In this document: piece by piece, positions 10,101 through 16,929 of the stretch | Numbering within the stretch: the first letter of the stretch is position 1 | How the letters are laid out: every line of letters starts with the position of its first letter | Source of the DNA: Asterias amurensis | Lineage: Eukaryota; Echinodermata; Asteroidea; Forcipulatida; Asteriidae | Direction: 5' to 3' | Length of the DNA: 64,000 bases | NCBI RefSeq assembly: GCF_032118995.1 | Contig: NC_092649.1 | Location: 27,649,927-27,713,926 of the forward strand | Program-made: the position numbers and the translations under genes | The notes under the pieces: model-generated | What the model was told of the DNA's origin: nothing | What the model saw: the letters and a program-made list of their open reading frames with translations, nothing else | Databases searched by the model: none

Positions 10101-10566
10101 CTGGAGGATTAATCTAGACACGTTACAGTGGACACAACTTGACATCAGATTACCCAAACCTGTGTACTTCCATTCGTCTGCCATCACACCGGTAAGCCGA
10201 TAATGGAGGTTATGGCTTATGGCTGCACTGCTATATGTTGCAGTAGATACAGTGAGGCAGCCATAGCCGTAACTTCAGCTGTTTGTGCTGTTTTTAATTT
10301 AATTTGTTGTAGAGTTCTGTGAATATTCATTTAATTTTCCCCTCCCTCCTATCCAGTCCGGATGCCTTTACTACCACGGTGGTGTCGTCAGCCCCACAGG
10401 GGACGAGAGATCCGACTCCCTGATCAGAATATGGCTCAAGATACCAAGTCTCCTCAAGATGTGTTGGGAGAAAACTCTGTCTCTCATCCCAGACCTTCAT
10501 TCTATGCCGCAACGAGAACTCCTTGAGTTGGGTATACCAGGACACCTTCTCGCAAGAGCGGCTTAG
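3984..10566 (+). CDS. KLHDC10: KLHDC10-like kelch protein, copy B, complete (7 exons, 428 aa)
   Basis: Exons 3984-4122, 6561-6724, 7505-7750, 8196-8468, 9009-9123, 10052-10191 and 10357-10566 total 1287 bp. All junctions are GT-AG and all phases agree. Vertebrate KLHDC10 is of similar size (about 440 aa). Residues 58-80 (ARSGH...NLYIFGGYNPD) match KLHDC10 closely. Kelch GG pairs fall at residues 75-76, 141-142, 196-197, 262-264, 318-319 and 367-368, six blades in all. Residues 390-400 (SLLKMCWEKTL) occupy the BC-box position. The expected role is a CUL2-elongin ubiquitin-ligase substrate receptor reading C-terminal degrons; this is inferred. The start ATG (MATPTTFLSG) is the last of several in-frame options; an upstream in-frame ATG near 3933 is possible. 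The N-terminus (1-46) is not conserved. AATAAA at 10823 may be its poly(A) signal. Confidence 0.88.
4434..4655. mobile_element. Foldback MITE with GGAAATCCCAACT ends
   Basis: Left end GGAAATCCCAACTTTTT, right end AGTTGGGATTTCC. Inside, CCGTATGGCGCCACCACTTT recurs as its reverse complement (AGTGGTGGCGCCATACGG), so most of the element can fold. No coding capacity. Confidence 0.7.
4934..5025. mobile_element. 92-bp hairpin element, hAT-like 8-bp duplication
   Basis: Arms AGAACTGTAAGGTTCGTTCC and GGAACGAACCTCATAGTTCT pair across a short loop near 4975-4985. The 8-bp word GCAAAGCA flanks both sides (4926-4933 and 5026-5033), as expected for a hAT-type target-site duplication. Confidence 0.65.
5863..6089. 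mobile_element. Foldback repeat of the GCTTAAGCA family
   Basis: Ends GGGCCCAATTTCATGGCTCT and AGAGCCATTAAATTGGGCCC (reading inward) are complementary. Related copies are at 9318-9492, 21205-21385, 26881-27074, 28988-29154, 29540-29703, 41721-41883 and 50330-50480. Confidence 0.65.
6379..6430 (+). repeat. Duplicated copy of the exon 2 end and donor (kelch copy B)
   Basis: This stretch (AATGC, pyrimidine tract, CAGGAAGCAAGAAACTTT, then AAGAACAT) closely matches 6700-6750, which covers the last exon 2 codons and the start of intron 2. The upstream copy has GCAAG where the real donor has GTAAG, so it lacks a GT donor there. It is a local duplication about 321 bp away. Confidence 0.7.
6561..6724 (+). 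CDS. KLHDC10: KLHDC10-like copy B, exon 2
   Basis: 164 bp after acceptor TTTTGCCATTCAG, donor GAA|GTAAGA. It encodes ARSGHAAVADENNLYIFGGY, the most recognisable KLHDC10 block. Its last 20 bases are a pyrimidine tract ending CAG just before GAA|GTAAG, so the exon end also looks like an acceptor. Confidence 0.88.
6905..7160. repeat. Degenerate minisatellite in intron 2 of kelch copy B
   Basis: About eight imperfect units near 31 bp, built on GACTCGGACTC and TGACCxxAGTGA. The reverse strand translates to a Ser/Leu-rich repeat, a by-product of the DNA repeat, with no sign of a gene. Confidence 0.6.
7505..7750 (+). CDS. KLHDC10: KLHDC10-like copy B, exon 3
   Basis: 82 codons, phase 0 on both sides, acceptor TTCTTCTTTCAG, donor GGACAG|GTGCCA. 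It encodes IWRYNFDTNMW, LASMSMVL and IMIFGGTGFPFG, all lining up with vertebrate KLHDC10. Confidence 0.88.
8196..8468 (+). CDS. KLHDC10: KLHDC10-like copy B, exon 4
   Basis: 91 codons, phase 0, acceptor TTTTCAATAG, donor GATAAA|GTAAGT. It encodes LYVYGGTTGWDYNSDVH and LYIIGGGTSVQAYPLDK. It corresponds to the first exon seen in copy A (88 codons). Confidence 0.88.
8516..8781 (+). mobile_element. SINE family 1, 5'-truncated copy
   Basis: Shares the body of the full copy at 53613-54015 (CAGTGCACTTATCG, ATTGGCAGCATATTGCGCCA, ACCATTACATGGTGCT, GCCTTGAGCGTCACT) and ends in a TTATTATT run. The tRNA-like head is missing. It lies in intron 4 of kelch copy B. Confidence 0.75.
9009..9123 (+). CDS. KLHDC10: KLHDC10-like copy B, exon 5
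   Basis: 115 bp, phase 0 in and 1 out, acceptor CTCCAAACAG, donor AATG|GTAAGA. It begins IHVFDLETREW and ends CAQLNN. Equal in size and phase to the copy A exon at 1145-1259. Confidence 0.88.
9161..9315. mobile_element. Foldback MITE of the ACTAGTCCTAAGTTAGG family
   Basis: Begins CAGGGGTGGAT and ends GTGAAATCAACCCCAG. The interior is made of direct and inverted AGGACTAGTCCTAAGTTA words. Better copies are at 43089-43243, 56200-56354 and 62302-62465; decayed ones at 17771-17850, 23155-23278 and 61196-61320. Confidence 0.75.
9612..10017 (+). mobile_element. SINE family 1, near-complete copy
   Basis: A tRNA-like B box (GGGTTCGAGTTCC near 9674) follows a decayed A-box region, then the family body and a tail GCCCCTAGGGGTGTGAT...AAGCTATATAAGA with AT-rich end. 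It lies in intron 5 of kelch copy B. Confidence 0.7.
10052..10191 (+). CDS. KLHDC10: KLHDC10-like copy B, exon 6
   Basis: 140 bp, acceptor TTTCAACAG, donor CCG|GTAAGC. It encodes ITGGYGGKKIFDDIWRINL and VYFHSSAITP. Confidence 0.88.
10357..10566 (+). CDS. KLHDC10: KLHDC10-like copy B, terminal exon
   Basis: 69 codons plus TAG. It encodes CLYYHGGV and the C-terminal leucine-rich box ending LLELGIPGHLLARAA. At the BC-box hydrophobic position it has Thr where copy A has Val. Confidence 0.88.
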   Translation, partial: SGCLYYHGGVVSPTGDERSDSLIRIWLKIPSLLKMCWEKTLSLIPDLHSMPQRELLELGIPGHLLARAA

Positions 10567-10822
10567 CAACAACAATCTTGGATTTAGAAATCACACAACC
10601 AAGCCAAAGCCACAGCAGGAAAACAGATTTTCAGCAGATTTTCAAAGTATAGATTTCGATCACTGGAAGGATTTATAGGCAAAATTAAGAAAATTGCAAT
10701 TTGCACAGTAACTGAGTCATACATGTTTTACATGAAGCAAGACATGCGAGTCCAACAGTAGGCAATTGCGGGAAAAATTCGGGATGAAGAAATCATCACT
10801 AGGTTTCAAAGAAGGGAATATT

Positions 10823-10828
10823 AATAAA
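10823..10828 (+). terminator. Possible poly(A) signal of kelch copy B
   Basis: AATAAA hexamer 257 bp after the TAG at 10566, the first downstream. Another AATAAA lies near 11575. Confidence 0.35.
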
Positions 10829-11170
10829 AAACACAGAAATAGTTCAAAACTGTTTCAGCACAAATGGCGACTTAAGTCAACTGTGCACTTTGCTCTGCGA
10901 GACTTCCAATGGCAACTTTAGTCAACAGTGCACTACGCCTGGCCCTGCTTGAGCCCCAATGGCGACTTAACAATAGCTTTCTGTATTGTGAGAATGTGTG
11001 CTTCAGGCTTGAGTGATCAAATGACATGGTCAAAATACATCGGTAATGAGAGTAGAAGAAGGGACAGGGGTTATGAACTCAAGTTGCAGATTAAAAAGAA
11101 GGGTTTAGTGAGTATAGAAATCACAACAGATCTGCAACTTTTCAGTACAGCGCCCTCTCTTGATTATGAC

Positions 11171-11438
11171 CATAGAGCTATATAAGAACTACAGGGCGCA
11201 CAGGCCTAGTTAGGCGGCCCAGCATTCGACCATTTTGTAAGTTGGAAACACCCCAAAAACATCGCACAGCGTTATCATACACACACACACACCGATGTGT
11301 AGGCCTACTTCATTTTCAACGGCGTACAACATTCATCTTACAAAGTGGCGCACATATCTCCTTGCGGTCCTGTCATGTTGGTGCCATCTGGCATGCGGCA
11401 TCACCAGTGCACCCTCTAGTTCTTATATAACTTTATGA
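11171..11438. mobile_element. Foldback MITE with TATATAAGAACTA ends
   Basis: Left end CATAGAGCTATATAAGAACT and right end AGTTCTTATATAACTTTATG are reverse complements with few mismatches. A (CA)n run near 11280 lies inside. No coding capacity. Confidence 0.65.
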
Positions 11439-12956
11439 TTATTATACACTCTGGTCCCCTTTCTTTATCCACAAGGTCACAAATAATAAGTAATTCCAAT
11501 TACAGTACGTTCAATATGATTATAATTCATCTTTGCAGTGAGATAAGTAATTATTCAATGTACTAAGGAGAGGAAATAAATGAAAATGACGCGCCAACAT
11601 TTTGTTTTGTTAACATGAAACATTAATCTTATCATCTGTCTGCTCAGGCCTGAAATCATTTACTATGCATCTGAAGAAAGCACACAAATTTGTGCAACCA
11701 GTGTGGTTTGTTTTCTCATTATTCACTTGTAACTTCGATGAACACTTTCACAAATTTAATAATAATAATAACCCGTTTTTATGTAGCGCTTTTCACACCC
11801 AAAGGGATACACCAAGTGAGAATACTGCACTCTTCAACAACTACCAAAGGTGTCCAGTGCATATAAATAACTTTAATTCAACTAGACGCATTTGAGTGGA
11901 TGCGTTTGTGATTTTAATTGAAGAAAGAAGTTCAGCATCTGAACTTGATGGCATGTTGGTGACCTTTGAAACCATTGCATGGTCAAATTGTGTTATCAAG
12001 AAATGGTTTGGACATTTGTGAAACACAAAATTCCGGACCCATTACAATCCAGCAGCATGTTATGTTTCTGTTTGTCCTTGGCTTGGTTGGCAAAAATGGA
12101 TTCTAAAAAACAAGCTTCTCTTCTTTTTCTTCTTCAATATTAATTGAAACAATTAATTTGTATTATATAACCATTTAAATTGTATCTAAAACAAATTGCT
12201 ATGGGTATTTTTGTCTTTAAGAGTTTTGTATATTAATAATTTAAAGGAGGATTTGATTTCATAGAAAAGTTTAATCTTTTCACATTCAGTGGAACATGAA
12301 ACTTGCAGTTTATTGTGAAAAACAAGAACAAATATATGATTTTAGGCATTGCATGGTGAGGTATCAATATATATTTGGTTTGCGGTAACACCATATGTGT
12401 ATCTACATGTACTTGAGTTTGTACTTTAAAGAACTGTCTTGCTATATATTCTACCCAGGAGTGGATTTTTCCGATTTATCAGGAGACTTCTCAGTTCTCG
12501 CTTTTAACTACTCCCTGGGTGGCTGGGACTACTACTTTATCTTATAGGATCACTTTTAAAGCACATTTTTAGCTTGCTCTAGTCATCGTCAGGAGAACAA
12601 AGTCACTCAAATTTAAGTTTGAGCCTTATTTGAAGCTAGCATAGTGTTTCTTAGTACAATGTCTCCTCAATAGTTGAGAGTCAGTGATATTTTGTTTATC
12701 TGTATCGAAAGTGCCAGACTAAAATGGCAAGCAAATATTTTCGATCCTTCGTTTTACAATCTCAAATTTAATGTCCATATTAACATTGTCTCTCTGCAAG
12801 TTGCTCCATAAATCAAACAATATCAGGTTTTTATAGAAATGCTGTACAAATTATATACATTATCAATCGCAAGTATGATTAATATGTACGAGGTGGTAAG
12901 ATTCAAAATATTTAGTCGGATAGTGTGTTTTTACTTAATTTGTGTCAATAGTAATG

Positions 12957-13130
12957 CAGGCCTGTATGCTTCGTTTTTGAATGGGCAAGGGCACCAAGGC
13001 ATTTTCTCCTTGGTAGAGGGCACCCTTTGAGGAAATTGTCAATTTCTATTGGAGCATTTCAAGGGCACCAAGGCAGCGTCAGACCAGGGGGCATTGAGGC
13101 AATCGCCTTCATTGCCTCCGTGAAGTATCT
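12957..13130 (+). repeat. GGGCACCAAGGC interspersed repeat
   Basis: Unclassified repeat of about 150 bp with CTGTATGCTTCGTTTTTGAA, GGGCACCAAGGCATTTTCTC, GGAGCATTTCAAGGGCACC and GGCAATCGCC. Other copies: 18783-18860, 27372-27524 (-), 45659-45810, 52600-52786 (-), 57411-57560 and 62690-62836 (-). Confidence 0.7.
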
Positions 13131-13181
13131 GGCCTGGTGCTACTGTGTATAGTCACAGTGTGTCTATTGTCTTTACACAGT

Positions 13182-13332
13182 GGGTGCGTTCGTTTAGCTC
13201 CCCCGGGTCAACCCCTGTGTGTGGCGTTATTTTTTTCCAGGACGAACGTGTGCATACAATTACCCACGTTCGTCCTGGAAAAAAACCCGCCACACACCGG
13301 GGTAGACCCAGGGAAGCTAAACGAACGCACCC
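13182..13332. mobile_element. 151-bp near-perfect palindrome element
   Basis: The ends are GGGTGCGTTCGTTTAGCT and AGCTAAACGAACGCACCC. The inner arms carry CCAGGACGAACGTG and CACGTTCGTCCTGG around a short loop near 13255. It sits next to a GGGCACCAAGGC repeat. Confidence 0.75.
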
Positions 13333-14504
13333 AATGTCATGTCTGGCACCGGATTCTCTCAGCAATTTTGAATAGACAGTCTATAGTCTGATATCCAGTT
13401 CACATTTTAGGCATAGCTAGATCAGTGGCTATGGCTACAGCTGTTGCTAAGGGGGTGTTGCTATGGGCATCCTATGCTTCAACACTTGTTCATGTTATGC
13501 CTCAGCTGCAGCCACAGCCACTAACTCAGACACAGCTTTAGAAATAGATGGTTACTTTAGGTTTTTCAAAACACACAGTGCTGGCTTAGGCTGTTGTCGG
13601 CCATCTTTGAAGCCCTGTATCGAAACAGCGCATTTGAGGGGGGGGGGGGGGGTATTTGTATTGTGAATTGTATCAGCCTACAATATTTTGTGGGTATACC
13701 ATCCATCCTATCTTAGGTTAAAGTTATTGCAGAGCCCTTTTTCAAGGAACTGCTTACTGTAAGCCAAAAATCAATGCATACTTACGGTATTGAATAATTC
13801 TGCGCTTCTATAAGCCTATTTTACAGGCTAGCAAGAAAGCACGAGTGCAAACAAATGTGTTGTTTTATAAAAGCAAATTCACTTTACATGAAGCTATTAT
13901 CTGCCTGGTAGCTGTTCACAACTTACGCTGGATTAGCTTGATATGACATGAATCATAATGGGACTCATTCCTTCTGACCCCCCCCCCCCCTCCCCTAAGA
14001 AAACTATTTTTTTTTTTAATTGCTTTTGGAAAATAATAACACTTGTATGTTAACACTTGTATGTAACAATGTATGGGTTTTTTCTCAGATGCAACTATTA
14101 AATAAAATAAGTTGTTTGCTGCTCAATACAGGAGTCAAATTAGCCTCTTGTCACCAGGCCACGCTGTGTGGTCTTGCGTTAAATCAAGACACTTTGCTCA
14201 AGAATGCTCAAGTTGGTAGTTCCAAGACCTTCGCATTTTATTTCTCAGCCTAGCTACCATGGGCAGCACGCTATATTGCCCGCTAGCTTTGTGTATGTCT
14301 ATTCTTGGTTCGATTTCCAGCTTACTACAGACAGTCGACAACCAAAATGAAATCAAGAAGAAAAGCGTGCCCTGTGTCAAGTTATCTCATTACGATACTT
14401 TTTCAGTGAGTATCAGTTAGTGACGTCCTGGACCAAGTTGGTTGAATTTCCACCCATGCAGCGATTTTTATTTTTATTTTCTGCAGGACTGACTCTTTTA
14501 GAAC

Positions 14505-14735
14505 CGAGTTTGAATCTGTGCGTACATGTGTAACAGTAGCAAATTGGTCTGACACTGCTCTAGAATTGCAAAGGTCGTTGGTTCCAATCCCACCCGAGAA
14601 AAAATGTCTGTGATTTTTTTCACAGGACTCGGGAAAGTACTGAGTATACAGTGCTACATACATTGGTGTATATGGGTAAAAAACCAAAAATTAATATTCT
14701 TTATCCCTGATGCAAATTTAAAATCTATTAAAGTA
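14505..14735 (+). mobile_element. SINE family 2 (tRNA-derived head)
   Basis: The head has an A-box-like block near 14540 and a B-box-like GGTTCCAATCCC near 14580. A body (CACCCGAG, TCACAGGACTCGGGAAAGTA, GTATACAGTGCT) and a tail (AATATTCTTTATCCC) follow. Body and tail recur at 46655-46760 (-) and 18862-18935 (+). Confidence 0.55.
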
Positions 14736-14984
14736 GCAAATTAGTTGCGCATATTTTAGTCATTGTTTGTGTCTCTTGACTGTATACAGACTTGCTAAAA
14801 AGATTAGCACTGGTATTATTTCTTGCCACTTTGGCATTTTTGTTTTTTGTTCTGGAAATAAAACACAAAGAATACTTTATTTGTGAAGTTGGTTTTAGTG
14901 TTCTGTTGTTAACTTCATGGGTGTCCTGAATATATTTGCAGCGGTGGCACTTTGGTGGCACTTTCTTTGCCTGATCCCCTCCTA

Positions 14985-15402
14985 ATTTCATGGTTGGCCA
15001 AAATTTTATTTTTGCAACAAGGGTGTTTTTTTTCTTTCATCATTCTCTTGCAACTTCGATGACCAATTGAGTCCAAGTAAGAATACTGGCCTTTGACAAT
15101 TACCAAAGGTATCCAGTACCTTTGCAATTATGTTTGCTCTACACCAGCTCAGGAATTACACTGGTGTAAGTCCGTTATTGTGGTATTGGGTATTAGTTGA
15201 GGAATGTAACTGGGGTCACAGAAGGCAAATGATTGGACGATAGCGATAGCTGTTCTACAATGTATGTGCGTTAAAAACGTGCACGTGAGCTCAGCGTCCG
15301 TGTAGAGTTTTGCGTTATGCAAGGGTAGAATTTGGAAAGAAGTGATGCAAAAGAGGAAAGGTTCACTTCGATAGGTTTCAAACAATGGCTGGATATTATT
15401 AG
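14985..15402. repeat. Local duplication, unit 1
   Basis: Starts TTTCATGGTTGGCCAAAATT and ends CAATGGCTGGATATTATTAG. It matches unit 2 (15628-16003) except for about 50 bp present only here near 15202-15250. It includes a half-copy of the AGGCACTGGACAC element. Confidence 0.85.
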
Positions 15403-15410
15403 AACAGTAA

Positions 15411-15614
15411 AAATGTCATATAAAAAATTACATAAAACAATTTTTAAGAATGCACTAATGTGTGTGGAAGAACCTCCACACATATAGGGCAACTATACCC
15501 CAATTATGTTTCCATACTGTTCCCCATGTCTGATATACCAAGGGCAGAGCAACTCAAAGAGTACCTACATGATCGCATCAGACTATACTATTATTTGTCA
15601 AAAGACAACCAACA
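15411..15614. repeat. Segment also present at 17433-17640
   Basis: About 200 bp at high identity with 17433-17640, including GAATGCACTAATGTGTGTGG and GATATACCAAGGGCAGAGCA. It contains a small hairpin (TGTGTGGAAGAACCTCCACACA). No recognisable protein; class unknown. Confidence 0.8.
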
Positions 15615-15627
15615 CACCAACAAAAAT

Positions 15628-16003
15628 ATTTCATGGTTGGCCAAAATTTAATTTCTGCAACAAGGGTGTTTTTTCTTCTTTCATCATTCTCTTGCAACTT
15701 CGATGACCAATTGAGTCCACGTGAGAATACTGGCCTTTGACAATTACCAAAGGTGTCCAGTACCTTTAATGCAATGAGGTTCGCTCTACACCAGCTCAGG
15801 AATTACACTGGTGTAAGTCTGTTATTGTGGTATTGGGTATTAGTTGAGGATTGGACTACAATGTATGTGCGTTAAAAATGTGCACGTGAGCTCAGCGTCC
15901 GTGTAGTGTTTTGCGTTATGCAAGGGTAGAATTTGGAAAGAAGTGATGCAAAAGAGGAAAGGTTCACTTCGGTAGGTTTCAAACAATGGCTGGATATTAT
16001 TAG
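15628..16003. repeat. Local duplication, unit 2
   Basis: Second copy of 14985-15402, about 643 bp downstream, lacking the roughly 50-bp internal block. Confidence 0.85.
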
Positions 16004-16540
16004 TACATCATAGAACTACTGAGACATAAACTTTTATTATTCATGCCACTCATTTTTATTATTTTATTGTTCATGTTGCTGGTAGTTAGCTTAATTAGAA
16101 AGAAATCCAACATGAAATACAATTTAGGCTTCCACTGTGTGCTGCGGGGTAGAAATTTAACCGATAAATACTGGTACCTGGTAGTTGCCAATAACAATTA
16201 TCTCTGGCACAGTTGTTTGATACATTCTGGGTACTATATGGTGACTTTACCACTAGTCAGTGTTTTTTAGGCTACGTGTGAAGTTAACAGATGGGCAGGC
16301 CCATTTGTTTATTATTATTGTTATTATTTGTTAAGTAGCTTTTGCTAGTTTGACAGCTTATGACAATTTTGCTCTCATGCCCATCGCAGTAGACAGAAAT
16401 ATCCATACAAAATCAATACTACGTGTGTAAACATGCAGGAATCATATTTAACTGTAGAATGAAATGTTTGCGTTACTATAACAGCTTGTACAAAGCAAAC
16501 ACTGCGCACTACTTTGGGTGAATTACAACTTGTACTACAA

Positions 16541-16929
16541 ATGGACATGGTCACCCAATATCTTACAATGGATGATGTGACAACAACAGGTTTGCCAAAT
16601 ACGACAAACCAATATGAAAGCGGCAACATAGGTTTTAATGTGTACATCTCCGACACTATTCTTATGTTCCTGACAACTCTCACCATCAACCTAGCTATGG
16701 GGTGCACTCTGGATCCCATTGATCTCAAACGACAATGGAACACCCTCGGCGGGACGCTAGCCGGGTGTTTATCCCAGTTCCTGATCTACCCAGCATTGAC
16801 TTATCTAGTCAGCCATGTAGTGGCCCTTCCAGCTTCATCCAGTATTGGACTGGCTCTTATTGCCTCGTGTCCAGGGAGTGCTTTGACTAGTATGGTGACG
16901 TACTACATAGACGGTGACGTCTGCTTAAG
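16541..16929 (+). CDS. SLC10 family protein, exon 1
   Basis: 129 codons plus AG at donor TTAAG|GTAGGT. The first ATG of the frame is at 16541; a second ATG two codons later is equally possible. It covers the outside tail and the first membrane segments through YYIDGDVCL. Confidence 0.85.

Larger units (their letters stand above)
10567..16540. other. Intergenic region between kelch copy B and the SLC10 gene
   Basis: About 6 kb without a recognisable gene. It holds foldback elements (11171-11438, 13182-13332), a GGGCACCAAGGC repeat (12957-13130), SINE family 2 (14505-14735) and a tandem duplication (14985-16003). Three diverged copies of AATGGCGACTTA lie at 10864-10972. SINE tail and MITE pieces lie at 11764-11862. 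Confidence 0.6.

Noticed and set aside
15460..15706. Small protein MCGRTSTHIGQLY... also present at 17483-17794
   Set aside because: The repeat keeps the frame only because the DNA copies are close; there is no start context, no splice support and no known domain.
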